Source: Planctomycetota bacterium (GTDB taxonomy: Bacteria > Planctomycetota > UBA11346). Taken from it: a stretch of 36,099 bases of DNA. The notes beneath the pieces are model-generated. The model saw only the letters and a program-made list of their open reading frames with translations, was not told the origin of the DNA and did no database searches. Both the position numbers and the translations under genes were made by a program. The stretch covers positions 1-36,099 of the forward strand of contig JAHEDF010000002.1 in the NCBI GenBank assembly GCA_024641365.1, written 5' to 3'. This document shows, one piece after another, positions 1-9,291 of this stretch; within the stretch, counting starts at the first letter, position 1; each line of letters opens with the position of its first letter.

Positions 1-2817
1 CACCGCTTGCGCACGATCTGTCGGTGCGTCAATTAACCACATACTATGTCCGGCCTGCGATGGGAAATGTTTAATAAAATGTGACTCGGCAATAAATAAT
101 CCGCCCTGCAAAATAGAATGAGAAATAGTTCCCACCAACATAATTTTAAAGGCCTCCCCGTGCTCGTTCGTGTAATCCATTTGGTCACCAACCGATAAGC
201 CTAATGACCAGCGCGTAGTATTTTCATCACCAATGGCAGGAACCACACCCTGCATATCGCGCTGCAATAAATCCCATCCACCTGATTCCTTCTTATCGGA
301 AATAGCATCGGAAACAGTCGCCGACATAGTAAAACGATTGGTTAATTGCTCAGGTGACACGCCAAATAATCGTGGCGTCGCACTTTTATTTAAATTTAAA
401 CAACTGGCGTCATCACCATGACCAACACGCACCTGGGTAAAATGGACACCGCGCATATTTTCAATTAACAGACGCTCTTGGTCTTTAGGGTCATTTAAAT
501 TTTCAGACATGGGTACGGCACTGGTCATCACTAAGGCATAACCACCAGTTCCTGCGTCACGTTTTTCTGCACCAACGAGTGGATCGCGACGATTAGCACC
601 AATCGCAACAATCAGAAAACACGCCGCCGCGAGTACGATCACAACCGCGACACTGCGTCCTCCACCACGAGCAGCATTTGCTAATGCCAAGCGAGAAGAG
701 CGAATTACGCCAAGACCACTGCGCATGAGCCGATCAATAACAACATAACACCAACCAATTCCGGCTAATAATCCAAGAGCGCCAGCACCAAAAAATAATC
801 CAACGGCTGCACTAGGTGCGGTTGGAATGAAACTCATTACTAGCACACCGACAGAACAAAATATTCCCATAATTAATGGCCAACGTCGAGGCGAGGACGG
901 TGGAATTAATGCAGCTCCACGTCCACGTAATAACGTAGCGACATTATCTTTGTGCACTTGTCGTACACGTCGCATCAGCACCAACGTTGCGACCACAGCA
1001 CTGATGACAATACCACTGATTAATGTCGCTGGCTGCACAAACAAATGCACTGAGGTATCACCAACTGCTGCACTCCATCCACCACCCAAGGCTGACAGAA
1101 CGATCTGTGCATAACCAAGTCCGCAACCAGCGCCAATCACTGCTCCAACACATGATACCACAATGCATTCCCATAATACCAAACGACCAACACGTTTGGC
1201 GGTGAATCCAAGTGCTAATAGGACACCCATTTCTTGACGACGACGTTCCAAACCTAAAGCCACCAACATACCCGCCAAAGTTAATGCCGCGATAACCAAG
1301 AAAAAACCAAGGCCTAAAAATAATCCGGAAAAATCCATTGCTTTGCTACTGGCTTGCAGAGCCAAATCCCGCACGCCGATAGCAACTAATCCTAAATCCG
1401 CTGGAGTGATGGCTGATTTTATATGTTTCGCAACTTGCCCAGGTGCGTCGGGCACACGAATTGCCGTTAATGCACCAAAACGATTTTCAAATAAACGTTT
1501 ACCGGCTGTTAAGCTCACAAATGCTTTTGGCGTGCCACGATGCGCATCCCAATAATCCTCATCGACTTGACGAATTTTTTCTAAATCAATGGGCACGCCC
1601 GGATGCCAATTTTTACAATCTTCTTCATCGCTAATCCCAGGGAAACGCGGCATTAATTCGCGATCGGCTGCCGCTCCCGTAATTGGCACAATCGCACGAA
1701 CGGTAAAGGTTGATTCTTCTTCGTGCAAACCGCCGTGCTGACCAATCACAAAATAGCGCATAGAAATTGTATCGCCGACTTTCGCTTTTAAATCATTCGC
1801 CAACCACTCATTAATGGCCATATCATCAGGGCCTAAATCAGATGGTAGTGGTGCTCCTTGATTCGGTAAATGTCCCCAGTCACCGCCAGCAACTAATGAA
1901 TAGGGCGTCGCTTTATCACTGTGGCGAATCTCGTTAACAAAATAAGTCACGATACCGGCTGCTTTTTCATTCGTCAGCAACGCATCAACTAATGGCGGAT
2001 CTAAAAAAATACGTTCGGCTCGCACCTCGGTACTGTTACTCACCGTGCGAATATCAATTAAGGCATCATCTGGAATCCATTCCTTTTGTAAGGCGGTGGT
2101 GACCGTTTCGGTATCCGCACCACGTATAAGCAACATATTCGTTATGCGGTCCATCTGCGTTTTCATTTGCAAACCGCCTAAATCCACAAACGCCGTTGGT
2201 GTTGGAATTTGTGCGGCTGCTAAACTAAATCGACCAAATTGTTCATCAGTAATCACGTGCGTTACCTGCATACGCATGGCAACTGTGGTATCATTGGTCG
2301 ATGATAATGGCGCGTCCCTCGGCAAGAATCCTGGTTTTTCTACACGCAGTAAAATACTGTCGCCAACTGTTGCCTGTAATTGTTCCGCTAAGCTTTTATT
2401 GATAGCAACATCACGTGGTCCGAGTTTCAAAGAAAATGGCGCTGGCGCTAATTGCCAAAATTGTTCGTCGACGCCACAAATTGAAATCGCATTAGCACGC
2501 AACTGATCATGTGCAGATAAACCACGTAAAAATAAGAGTGGTGCAACAAGCGATGGTGCTGATTTATTATGCGTCGCTAATTGCTCAGCTAAACGCGGTG
2601 CAATAGTATCGCGGACAAAACGACCATTGCCAACGATAGCCGTATCGACCTGTCCAATACGTGCCATGGCAGTTGCATGCAAACTACCACGTACGCTGTC
2701 GCCAATAATTAATGACCCACAAATGACCGCGGCAGAAACAGCAATTCCTAATAACACCAACGCATGATCGCGGCTGTGATACGATACCGTGCGTAAAATG
2801 TACGCAAACCAACTCAT
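1..2817 (-). CDS. FtsX-type ABC transporter permease, partial (C-terminus beyond left edge)
   Basis: Membrane subunit of an ABC exporter of the MacB/LolCE type. The frame is open without a stop from the ATG at 2817 to the left edge (939 codons), so the C-terminus is missing. A single N-terminal membrane helix (about residues 20-42) is followed by a long soluble region of about 440 residues. A block of hydrophobic helices follows at about residues 490-600, with the FtsX-typical stretch LERRRQEMGVLLALG, and then two more helical segments to about residue 750. A second extracytoplasmic region runs to the edge. The ATG overlaps the TGA of the upstream ATPase gene (ATGA), which suggests translational coupling. 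The domain order implies another FtsX helix block outside the window. The substrate (lipoprotein, lipid or peptide) cannot be told from sequence. Confident in the family, not the cargo. Confidence 0.88.
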   Translation of the reverse strand, partial: MSWFAYILRTVSYHSRDHALVLLGIAVSAAVICGSLIIGDSVRGSLHATAMARIGQVDTAIVGNGRFVRDTIAPRLAEQLATHNKSAPSLVAPLLFLRGLSAHDQLRANAISICGVDEQFWQLAPAPFSLKLGPRDVAINKSLAEQLQATVGDSILLRVEKPGFLPRDAPLSSTNDTTVAMRMQVTHVITDEQFGRFSLAAAQIPTPTAFVDLGGLQMKTQMDRITNMLLIRGADTETVTTALQKEWIPDDALIDIRTVSNSTEVRAERIFLDPPLVDALLTNEKAAGIVTYFVNEIRHSDKATPYSLVAGGDWGHLPNQGAPLPSDLGPDDMAINEWLANDLKAKVGDTISMRYFVIGQHGGLHEEESTFTVRAIVPITGAAADRELMPRFPGISDEEDCKNWHPGVPIDLEKIRQVDEDYWDAHRGTPKAFVSLTAGKRLFENRFGALTAIRVPDAPGQVAKHIKSAITPADLGLVAIGVRDLALQASSKAMDFSGLFLGLGFFLVIAALTLAGMLVALGLERRRQEMGVLLALGFTAKRVGRLVLWECIVVSCVGAVIGAGCGLGYAQIVLSALGGGWSAAVGDTSVHLFVQPATLISGIVISAVVATLVLMRRVRQVHKDNVATLLRGRGAALIPPSSPRRWPLIMGIFCSVGVLVMSFIPTAPSAAVGLFFGAGALGLLAGIGWCYVVIDRLMRSGLGVIRSSRLALANAARGGGRSVAVVIVLAAACFLIVAIGANRRDPLVGAEKRDAGTGGYALVMTSAVPMSENLNDPKDQERLLIENMRGVHFTQVRVGHGDDASCLNLNKSATPRLFGVSPEQLTNRFTMSATVSDAISDKKESGGWDLLQRDMQGVVPAIGDENTTRWSLGLSVGDQMDYTNEHGEAFKIMLVGTISHSILQGGLFIAESHFIKHFPSQAGHSMWLIDAPTDRAQAV

Positions 2818-3479
2818 GCAATTGCCACACGAGCTGCAAAATCAATTTGACGCGACATGCGTGCAGCCAACGCGGGACTGTGCGTCACCACAATTAATGC
2901 GGTGCCTGCTTGTTTATTTAAATCTAATAACACGTCAGAGACCGCAGTTGCGGTATGTTGATCAAGCGCACCGGTTGGTTCATCTGCTAAAATTAATTTT
3001 GGTTTATTGATCAGCGCACGTGCTAAGGCAACACGCTGACGTTCACCACCAGATAATTGAGCTGGTCGGCTATGCTCTTTTCCCGCTAAACCAACCTGTG
3101 CTAAAAGATCACGCGCTAGTTTCCGCACTTCTGCATCGTTTGGTGGCGTCGGTAATGCCAAAGTCGGTAGCACCACATTTTCTTCCGCACTTAATTGCGG
3201 TAATAAATGATGATCTTGAAAAATAAAACCAATGGTCGTTGCGCGACACAGTGCTTTTGCGGCATCATTCAATGTGGTTATTACTTGGTCATTAATGGTG
3301 ACCGTTCCAGCGGTTGGTTGATCTAATCCGCCAATACAATTCAGGAGTGTGCTTTTTCCACATCCTGATGGACCGACAACGGCAACTGTTTCGCCAGCAT
3401 CAACGGTAAATGATAACCCGCTAAATACAGGCGGTTGATTACCATAGGCTTTGGTTAATTCATTGACGGCAAGCAACAT
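2814..3479 (-). CDS. ABC transporter ATP-binding protein (MacB/LolD family)
   Basis: Cytoplasmic ATPase that powers the permease encoded directly downstream. All canonical motifs are visible in 221 residues: Walker A GPSGCGKST (36-44), Q-loop FQDHHLLP, signature LSGGERQRVALARAL, Walker [13 protein letters not shown] and the switch histidine in VVTHSP. EPTGALD after the signature is usual for the LolD/MacB/FtsE group. The start is preceded by AAGGG about 7 nt upstream in the minus direction. The stop overlaps the permease ATG by 4 nt. The gene lies just downstream of a repeat element (3513-3684) that separates it from the aryl-acid operon, so it is probably a separate unit with its own promoter. 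Confidence 0.93.
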   Translation of the reverse strand: MLLAVNELTKAYGNQPPVFSGLSFTVDAGETVAVVGPSGCGKSTLLNCIGGLDQPTAGTVTINDQVITTLNDAAKALCRATTIGFIFQDHHLLPQLSAEENVVLPTLALPTPPNDAEVRKLARDLLAQVGLAGKEHSRPAQLSGGERQRVALARALINKPKLILADEPTGALDQHTATAVSDVLLDLNKQAGTALIVVTHSPALAARMSRQIDFAARVAIA

Positions 3480-3512
3480 AGTTTTCCCTTCTTCGTGGGA
3501 TATTTAGAAAAA

Positions 3513-3684
3513 TAACCGCAGAGGGTGCAGAGAGCGCAGAGAGCGCAGAGAGCGCAGAGGGACATTCAATCTTGTCATTACAAAAATCTACGCTTCGCTT
3601 TGATAACATTCTCATCAACAGTAACCGTTTAGAACAACCCAAAATATATTTTTTTTGTCTTTCCCCTGCGCCCTCTGCGGTTAA
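3513..3684. repeat. Inverted-repeat miniature element with 9-bp tandem units (copy 1)
   Basis: The left end reads taaccgcagagggtgcagag followed by three GAGAGCGCA units; the right end reads ccctgcgccctctgcggtta, the inverted match. The interior (about 3562-3663) is unlike that of the other copies. It sits in the gap between the PaaK-type ligase stop and the ABC ATPase start, both on the minus strand. No transposase is present, so if mobile it would be non-autonomous. Confidence 0.75.
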
Positions 3685-3701
3685 AAATTCTTTTCCATTC
3701 A

Positions 3702-4967
3702 TTACACACCCCATTTAACCCACCGCTTCGCTTTCATTTCAAATCGCGGCAAGGTACCCGCAGAGACTGTGGTAACGGGAATACGTAACGCGAGCGATGC
3801 GCGCAAGGCATCGGCTAACGTTTTTGCGACAGTTTTCCCATCCGCTCCTTTTATTGGCTCAACCGTCAGTGCCATTTCGACCATCCCGCGTTCATCAGTT
3901 AAATCGACGCGATATTCCGCAATATCATTAAAGCGACGTACGACGGCCTCTACCGCGGATGGATAGACATTAACGCCACGCACAATGATCATGTCATCAG
4001 TGCGGCCAAGAATTCCACCTTCTAAGGCCATATGCGGGACTTCGGTCGGAGGCGACACGGCTTCCTTCACTAAATCACCAGTACGATAACGAATTAAGGG
4101 TGTCCCTAATCGACCAAGAGTTGTCAGTACTAATTCACCCGGCATTCCTGGCACGACTGGTTTTAAGGTCTGCGGATTAATAATTTCAGCTATATAAGCC
4201 GTTTCTAAAATATGTAAAAACTGTGGGCGTTCAGGATGTTGCCACGATACTGGTCCAACTTCGGTCATGCCATGATGATCAACAACTTGAACACTTGGCC
4301 ATAATTCTTCTAAACGTTTGCGCACCGCAGGAATACTGCCGCCTGGTTCACCTGCGACAAATAACAAACGAAGATGTGGAATTTGAATATTTTCTTCGAG
4401 CGCTGCTTCACCTAAACGCATAGCGTACGTCGGCGTGCACGCTAATACCGTTGCACCACTATCACGCATCGCTTCTAAACGCCCACGTGTGCTTAATCCC
4501 CCACCTGGAATGGTTAAGCAACCAAAGCGCGTTGCCGCTTCAAAGGCTGTCCAAAATCCTAAAAATGGTCCGAAGGAAAATGCAGTGAATACGCGGTCTG
4601 CTTTCGTCATACCAACCGCAGTATAAAAATGCATCCACGATTCGATCATCCAATTCCAACTCTCAGTGGTATCCAACCAGCGCATCGGCTGCCCAGTCGA
4701 ACCACTGGTTTGGCTATAACGCACATAGCGATCTAATGGAAATGTGAGGTTCGAACCAAACGGCTGATTATTTTGGTGGTCTTCAACTAATTCGGCTTTG
4801 GTGGTAAATGGAAATTTTTCTAAAAATGACGTGCGATCTAATTCTTTTCCTGTCACACCGGCGTCGCGCATTTTTTTGGTATAAAACGGATTACGCCCGT
4901 CTATCGCTACCAGCAATGCTCGCAGGTAGGTATTTTGAGTAGCTAGAATGTCAACGCGGTTAGTCAT
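3702..4967 (-). CDS. PaaK-type aryl/acyl-CoA ligase (phenylacetate-CoA ligase family)
   Basis: Adenylate-forming enzyme expected to activate a carboxylic acid with ATP and transfer it to CoA. It has 421 residues, about the family length. Visible motifs are the phosphate-binding loop YSQTSGSTGQP (84-94), the A5-like HHGMTEVGP (231-239) and YRTGD (294-298) ahead of the small C-terminal domain. It is the last gene of the long minus-strand run and follows the small membrane protein by 47 nt. AGGG lies just before the ATG. In context with a chorismate lyase-like protein and a 4HBT thioesterase, an aromatic acid such as 4-hydroxybenzoate is a reasonable substrate, but the sequence alone does not distinguish aryl from short acyl acids. 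It is distinct from the second adenylating enzyme at 14466-15563. Confidence 0.85.
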   Translation of the reverse strand: MTNRVDILATQNTYLRALLVAIDGRNPFYTKKMRDAGVTGKELDRTSFLEKFPFTTKAELVEDHQNNQPFGSNLTFPLDRYVRYSQTSGSTGQPMRWLDTTESWNWMIESWMHFYTAVGMTKADRVFTAFSFGPFLGFWTAFEAATRFGCLTIPGGGLSTRGRLEAMRDSGATVLACTPTYAMRLGEAALEENIQIPHLRLLFVAGEPGGSIPAVRKRLEELWPSVQVVDHHGMTEVGPVSWQHPERPQFLHILETAYIAEIINPQTLKPVVPGMPGELVLTTLGRLGTPLIRYRTGDLVKEAVSPPTEVPHMALEGGILGRTDDMIIVRGVNVYPSAVEAVVRRFNDIAEYRVDLTDERGMVEMALTVEPIKGADGKTVAKTLADALRASLALRIPVTTVSAGTLPRFEMKAKRWVKWGV

Positions 4968-5014
4968 GAGCCCTGGTAGTTATAATCAATAATTATTATC
5001 GTGAGAAAATATCC

Positions 5015-5554
5015 TTAGGAATTAGGCGGTGTTTCTGTGGTTGGTGCAGGTTTATGAGCGGTCCCTGCTGGTGGTTTATAGAGTGTCACTAATGTACCGC
5101 CCACAGCAGCTAAAATAATTCCAAGAACAAATTGCCAACGCATAGCTCCCCAACCAGCGGCAGGCGGATGCATAAGCGTGGCAACAACCGCATTAATAAT
5201 TGGAGCACCAGCAAACACGATTGCCATCACGGTTACGGGATGTCCTTTTGCTCCGAAAGCTAACAACACACATAAAGCACCAATTGCGCCTAAAATGCCT
5301 GCCGCCATTGACCACCAAAACCCTTTACTGGTAAAGGTCCATTCAGCGCCGCCCCACCACAACAAAATTAACGGCATTAATACAGCCGTTAAAAAATAGG
5401 CGATGCCAACAATTAAAAATGCCTTCGTGCGCCCATGTATCGGATCACCCATACTGAGCTGGCCGGTATGCAATAAAATGCCATACAGCCCCCAACTGGC
5501 TACGGTGGTGAGCGTAAAAAGAAGCCATAAGGGGACAGGACTTGATTCGGGCAT
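5015..5554 (-). CDS. Small multi-pass membrane protein, EamA/DMT-like half transporter
   Basis: A 179-residue membrane protein with about five hydrophobic helices (roughly residues 8-28, 45-66, 80-102, 105-128 and 140-160) and a Pro/Thr-rich tail. Alternating small residues in WWSMAAGILGAIGALCVLLAFG and the helix count resemble one half of a drug/metabolite transporter (EamA) protein, which would have to dimerise. I do not recognise a specific family member. It lies between the thioesterase (82-nt gap) and the PaaK-type ligase (47-nt gap) on the same strand. A role in exporting the operon's product is possible but is inference. No strong ribosome site is seen before the ATG; a GAG lies about 8 nt upstream. 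Confidence 0.6.
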   Translation of the reverse strand: MPESSPVPLWLLFTLTTVASWGLYGILLHTGQLSMGDPIHGRTKAFLIVGIAYFLTAVLMPLILLWWGGAEWTFTSKGFWWSMAAGILGAIGALCVLLAFGAKGHPVTVMAIVFAGAPIINAVVATLMHPPAAGWGAMRWQFVLGIILAAVGGTLVTLYKPPAGTAHKPAPTTETPPNS

Positions 5555-5636
5555 TTGATATCTCGATTGGTAAAATTGTTTTACGGTAATGAGTGTATAA
5601 TTGATTGGGGAATGGATGATGTAGTAAAAACCTGAC

Positions 5637-6098
5637 TCATAATTTCCCTTCGTACTTCGCTAATTCCTCAGCTGGTGCGACTGAAATATGTTCAGTAAAT
5701 TTAGGTAACGGCACGCCTTTCACTTCGCCATTTACACGTGCGACACTGACCACAACGACTTTGCCTTTTGCTAATGGTTTGTCGGCCTTTTCACCAACTT
5801 TCCAAAAATGAAAATCAAAGTGCAGTGCTTTTTCTTTTTTATCACGAACTAATAAATGAATATCAAATTCTTCATTGTAGCGCAGTGAACGTCGATAATC
5901 ACATTCGGCATGGACGCGTGGCCAGCCGATTACATCGCCGGTATCATTTTCGCCTGGGTGCACAATATAACCAAGTGAACGCACAAATTCATGTTCGCAA
6001 ATTTCCATGTAACGAAAAAAATTAGAAAAATGGACGATGCCTGCCATGTCGGTTTCGTGAAATTCTACACGTCGGCGTAAGGTAAATTCATAAGTCAT
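5637..6098 (-). CDS. Hotdog-fold acyl-CoA thioesterase (4-hydroxybenzoyl-CoA thioesterase family)
   Basis: A 153-residue single hotdog domain that would hydrolyse an acyl- or aryl-CoA to the free acid. The family signature is clear: VEFHETDMAGIVHFSNFF with the aspartate at residue 17, the position of the catalytic Asp in the Pseudomonas 4-hydroxybenzoyl-CoA thioesterase, followed by a long helix starting YMEICEHEFVRSLG. It is also similar to YbgC proteins, so substrate cannot be fixed. It begins 4 nt after the glycosyltransferase stop, with AGGAAG about 9 nt before its ATG lying inside the previous gene, so the two are co-translated. The presence of a chorismate lyase-like gene and two acid-activating enzymes in the same operon favours an aryl-CoA substrate. 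Confidence 0.85.
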   Translation of the reverse strand: MTYEFTLRRRVEFHETDMAGIVHFSNFFRYMEICEHEFVRSLGYIVHPGENDTGDVIGWPRVHAECDYRRSLRYNEEFDIHLLVRDKKEKALHFDFHFWKVGEKADKPLAKGKVVVVSVARVNGEVKGVPLPKFTEHISVAPAEELAKYEGKL

Positions 6099-6102
6099 AG
6101 GG

Positions 6103-7437
6103 TTACACTTCCTGCGCTTTCACGCGCTCACTACCAACGCTGCTATTTTTGCTGTTACTGCTTTCGCAGAGTCGCGCATAGTTCGCAGCCATGGCATCTG
6201 CGCTAAAGTGCTGTCGCACTGCCGCGTTACCAGCCATTCCTAAGGCCCGCGCGTGTGCCGGATCGCTGAGCACGGTGTCCAGTGCATCCGCTAATGCGAG
6301 CGCATCATCACTTTTTGCAATGACACCGCCGCCGGTTGCAGCAACTAATTCCGGAAAGGCACCACTTGGCGGCAACACCACCGGCACGCCACTGGCAAGG
6401 GCTTCGATGACATACAAACCAAACGCCTCTCCATAAGTAGCTGGTACCGATAAGACCGTTAGTGATCGTAAAAATTCTTGTTTTTCTTCGCGACTTAATG
6501 TGCCTTTAAAATCTACACGTTCTGCTAAGCCAGCTGCGGCAATTCGTTCTTGTAATTCCGACACATAAACGACATCGGCCTCAGTTTGACTTCCAGCCAC
6601 GGCTAAACGCACATGTTGTAAATGTGGCCGTTTCGCGAGATGTAAAAATGCCTCAACTAAAACGCCTAATCCTTTAAGGGCACATTGCCGTGCTAAATAT
6701 CCCAGCGTAATAGTCGTTGGTGCGGCAGGGCTGGCTTCAAATCCTGTGAGGTCAATGCCATTATGGACAGTTTTTATTTTTTCTGCCGGAATATTTAGTC
6801 GCCCTGCCATTAATGCACCGTAGTAATCACTTACTGACGTCACCGCGTCACAACTCTGTACTAATTCCGAAACTTTATTCCAAGCGGTCGTGCGATACGG
6901 TTCTGGTAAACTATCAAGAAAAGAGTCTTCGCCTTGCAAAGTACAAACAACGCGCGCGCCCAATGCTTTTTTCAACATCGGTGCGACCCCTAATAACATC
7001 GCATTAGAAATAGACACCACATCCCATGGGCCACGTTCTTGTAACCACGTACATAATTTGCGTAATTCTTTTTTTTGTTTTCCGTCTTCACCTGCCAACA
7101 TCGATAACATTAATTCACCAACTAATCGCGGTGAGGTCATGCCAGATTTAGTTGCCGACCACCGTAATAAACCCTTGCCATTTAATAGGCGATCTATCCA
7201 CGCTGGCGTGTGGCGAAATAGCCATGATTTTTGCTGCAAATAAACATTAATACCGCCAAAGAATATGGGACAGGCTTCATCGTCTCCTTGCCCTTCTTCT
7301 AAAACTGGTGGCAAATACATGGGCGCTAAAATAACATCGTGCCCTAATCGACGTAGGCCATTTACCAACATCTGATCACGCATACAGGAGCCGCAATAAT
7401 ACGAACCGGTACCAGCAGTGAGATGAATTATCTTCAT
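6103..7437 (-). CDS. Glycosyltransferase family 4 (GT-B fold)
   Basis: Retaining GT-B glycosyltransferase expected to move a sugar from a nucleotide donor to an unknown acceptor in the cytoplasm. The N-terminus MKIIHLTAGTGSYYCGSC is followed by the Rossmann-like acceptor domain. The C-terminal donor domain carries TLGYLARQCALKGLGVLVEA and the E-x7-E signature in YGEAFGLYVIEALASG. Length is 444 residues, usual for GT4. I place the start at the ATG at 7437; the upstream GTG at 7443 would only add two residues. The gap to the flavoprotein stop is 18 nt. Context suggests a glycosylation step on the operon's aromatic product, or an unrelated cell-surface role; the sequence cannot decide. Confidence 0.85.
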   Translation of the reverse strand: MKIIHLTAGTGSYYCGSCMRDQMLVNGLRRLGHDVILAPMYLPPVLEEGQGDDEACPIFFGGINVYLQQKSWLFRHTPAWIDRLLNGKGLLRWSATKSGMTSPRLVGELMLSMLAGEDGKQKKELRKLCTWLQERGPWDVVSISNAMLLGVAPMLKKALGARVVCTLQGEDSFLDSLPEPYRTTAWNKVSELVQSCDAVTSVSDYYGALMAGRLNIPAEKIKTVHNGIDLTGFEASPAAPTTITLGYLARQCALKGLGVLVEAFLHLAKRPHLQHVRLAVAGSQTEADVVYVSELQERIAAAGLAERVDFKGTLSREEKQEFLRSLTVLSVPATYGEAFGLYVIEALASGVPVVLPPSGAFPELVAATGGGVIAKSDDALALADALDTVLSDPAHARALGMAGNAAVRQHFSADAMAANYARLCESSNSKNSSVGSERVKAQEV

Positions 7438-7455
7438 TGCCACATCACAATTAAA

Positions 7456-8715
7456 TTATGCCTGCGATTTCGACGTCATTTTTGGTCCACCAAATGGCAA
7501 CTCGTCTGGAATCGAGGCAAATTCTTTAAAGGCGCTAAATAGTGGCACGAAATCCTTTTCAACATGTCCAATAATACAGTCAGTTAAGTCTGCTTGTAAA
7601 TGTGGATAGGCACGAATGAATTTTCCAAAATTCACCTCTGGGTCATAGAATGCGTACACTAAACGACGCATTGATTCTATACCTTTACAATAGCGACGAC
7701 CATATTCGCTAAATGCTGCCGCTGAGGTATCGTTCTTCTCTAACGCCGCATGCACAGCGTCTGCCGCTAATTCTCCGCTCCACAATGCAAAAAACATACC
7801 GCTGGAGAAAACCGGATCTAAGAAATTAAAGGCATCACCAACAATGACTAAGCCATCCATAGCACAATGTTTCGAACGATAGCTATATTCATTGGTTATA
7901 CGAACTTCTTCACATTGGGTTGCTGGCGCTAAATGCTCTTGCAGCCACACATTTTCTTTAATTTCTCGATGATATATTTCTGATAAATCTTGCGTGTCTC
8001 TAAATAAATATTCTTTCTTCGCGACTACACCCACACTCATCACATCGTTATGTAAAGGAATATACCAGAACCACCCTTTATCAGGAATATACGCAACCGT
8101 GGTTGCCCCACCTTCACGACCTGGATCACGAATGGCGCCTTTGAAGTAACTCCAAATAGCAAAACGATCGAGTGGCTTATCTTTCATGCGCCAATCAAAT
8201 TGATTAACCGCAATGGCGTCACGTCCACTGGCATCCACCACCATTTTTGCACGCTGTTCAAATGGTTGCCCTTTTTCATCTTTACCAGCGACACCGACTA
8301 CGCGGTCATTTTCTACGAGCAAATTCTCAATTATTACGTCATGACGAATTTCAGCGCCTTTCTCTCGCGCATTATCGCGCATCATAATATCAAATTCACT
8401 ACGCAGTACTTGCCACGTCTGTGTGGCGGGATGATCAAAATGGCTATCAAAGAAAAATGGTTGTGATTGTTTGCCGCTCGCCGAGACAAAACAAATTGAA
8501 TATTTTTTCGTAAACGATGACTCTTTTAATTTTGGCAACATGCCCAAGCGATCTAAGGTAAACCATGTATAGGGAATTAATGATTCACCGATATGATATC
8601 GTGGAAATGCCGAGCGATCATAACACAGGACTTTGCGACCTTGCATGGCTAATAAAGCCGCGGTTGTCGAGCCAGCGGGGCCGCCACCAATGACAATAAC
8701 GTCTGGATTATTCAT
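7456..8715 (-). CDS. FAD-dependent oxidoreductase, flavin halogenase-like
   Basis: A 419-residue flavoprotein of the p-hydroxybenzoate hydroxylase fold. The FAD-binding GGGPAGSTTAALLA starts at residue 10, GESLIP is at 43-48, a conserved lysine pair lies at 70-71, GWFWYIP is at 214-220 and GDAFNFLDPVFSSG is at 293-306. The G-W-x-W-x-I-P motif and a Lys near residue 70-80 are hallmarks of flavin-dependent halogenases, in which the lysine carries the hypohalous intermediate. However, similar proteins annotated as geranylgeranyl reductase-like or alkylhalidase-like share parts of this pattern. The ATG has AGGAG 7 nt upstream. It follows the chorismate lyase-like gene (39-nt gap). Halogenation of a phenol derived from 4-hydroxybenzoate is a testable inference. 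A flavin reductase would be needed and none is encoded in the window. Confidence 0.8.
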   Translation of the reverse strand: MNNPDVIVIGGGPAGSTTAALLAMQGRKVLCYDRSAFPRYHIGESLIPYTWFTLDRLGMLPKLKESSFTKKYSICFVSASGKQSQPFFFDSHFDHPATQTWQVLRSEFDIMMRDNAREKGAEIRHDVIIENLLVENDRVVGVAGKDEKGQPFEQRAKMVVDASGRDAIAVNQFDWRMKDKPLDRFAIWSYFKGAIRDPGREGGATTVAYIPDKGWFWYIPLHNDVMSVGVVAKKEYLFRDTQDLSEIYHREIKENVWLQEHLAPATQCEEVRITNEYSYRSKHCAMDGLVIVGDAFNFLDPVFSSGMFFALWSGELAADAVHAALEKNDTSAAAFSEYGRRYCKGIESMRRLVYAFYDPEVNFGKFIRAYPHLQADLTDCIIGHVEKDFVPLFSAFKEFASIPDELPFGGPKMTSKSQA

Positions 8716-8754
8716 GACTAAACTCCTGTAGAAATTAAACCACGTCTTACTTAT

Positions 8755-9291
8755 TTAGGGAGGCAAGACTTCGACTACTTCCGCAATCGGTTTTCCGCTT
8801 TCGGCAATTAATGTATTACAACGACCATATAACGTGCATGGTGTCGTCACACCTAATGCTTTATTAATGAGGTCATCTCCAGTGATAGAAAAATAAGCAC
8901 TGGGATGGCTGGTATGTTGTACGCTATTTTCAATAAGCACGCCACCGAGTGGACGATGACCTGCTAAAACCAAGCGCTGAACTTCTGGCAACAAAACATC
9001 TAAATGGATAAGAATGGCACCAAACTCTACCGGCTTATCCTGCGGGTCTAATAATAATACCTGGCGTCGATACTCCTGATCGACTTGGCTACGACCGAGT
9101 ACATTTAAATGCAATTGTGCCTTATGATATTTTTCCAGCGTTGGCGTCATATCGCCATTATTAACTAATAATGAGCGATAGGGTTCTGGCATAGTCGAGC
9201 CATCAATGACCGTGGGCTTCGGCATTTCCAAGGATGCCTCCCTATAAAATGCCGTAAGTGGCGCAAAGCGCTCCGTATCGAGGGTCGTCAT
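8755..9291 (-). CDS. Chorismate lyase-like protein (UbiC/DUF98 family)
   Basis: A 178-residue protein with the layout of chorismate pyruvate-lyase, which splits chorismate into 4-hydroxybenzoate and pyruvate. Matching blocks are LLVNNGDMTPTLEKYH (41-56), EYRRQVLL with arginines at 75-76 near the catalytic Arg of Escherichia coli UbiC, PVEFGAILIHL (87-97), PLGGVLIE (114-121), LYGRCNTLI and the closing AEVVEVLPP, whose second Glu (174) aligns with the catalytic Glu of UbiC in LTELFLP. The start codon overlaps the stop of the radical SAM gene (ATGA). If active, it supplies the aromatic acid that the operon's ligases could use. The assignment is by motif, and lyase activity is inferred. Related DUF98 proteins in other bacteria also make 4-hydroxybenzoate. 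Confidence 0.75.
   Translation of the reverse strand: MTTLDTERFAPLTAFYREASLEMPKPTVIDGSTMPEPYRSLLVNNGDMTPTLEKYHKAQLHLNVLGRSQVDQEYRRQVLLLDPQDKPVEFGAILIHLDVLLPEVQRLVLAGHRPLGGVLIENSVQHTSHPSAYFSITGDDLINKALGVTTPCTLYGRCNTLIAESGKPIAEVVEVLPP

Noticed and set aside
2045..2506. 153-residue plus-strand ORF
   Set aside because: Antisense to the FtsX permease, low-complexity and without a ribosome site; the minus-strand frame has clear FtsX features.
3460..3714. 84-residue minus-strand ORF upstream of the ABC ATPase
   Set aside because: It is translated through the inverted-repeat element (residues SALSALSALSAPSA come from the 9-bp units) and overlaps the ATPase start and the ligase end; no family resemblance.
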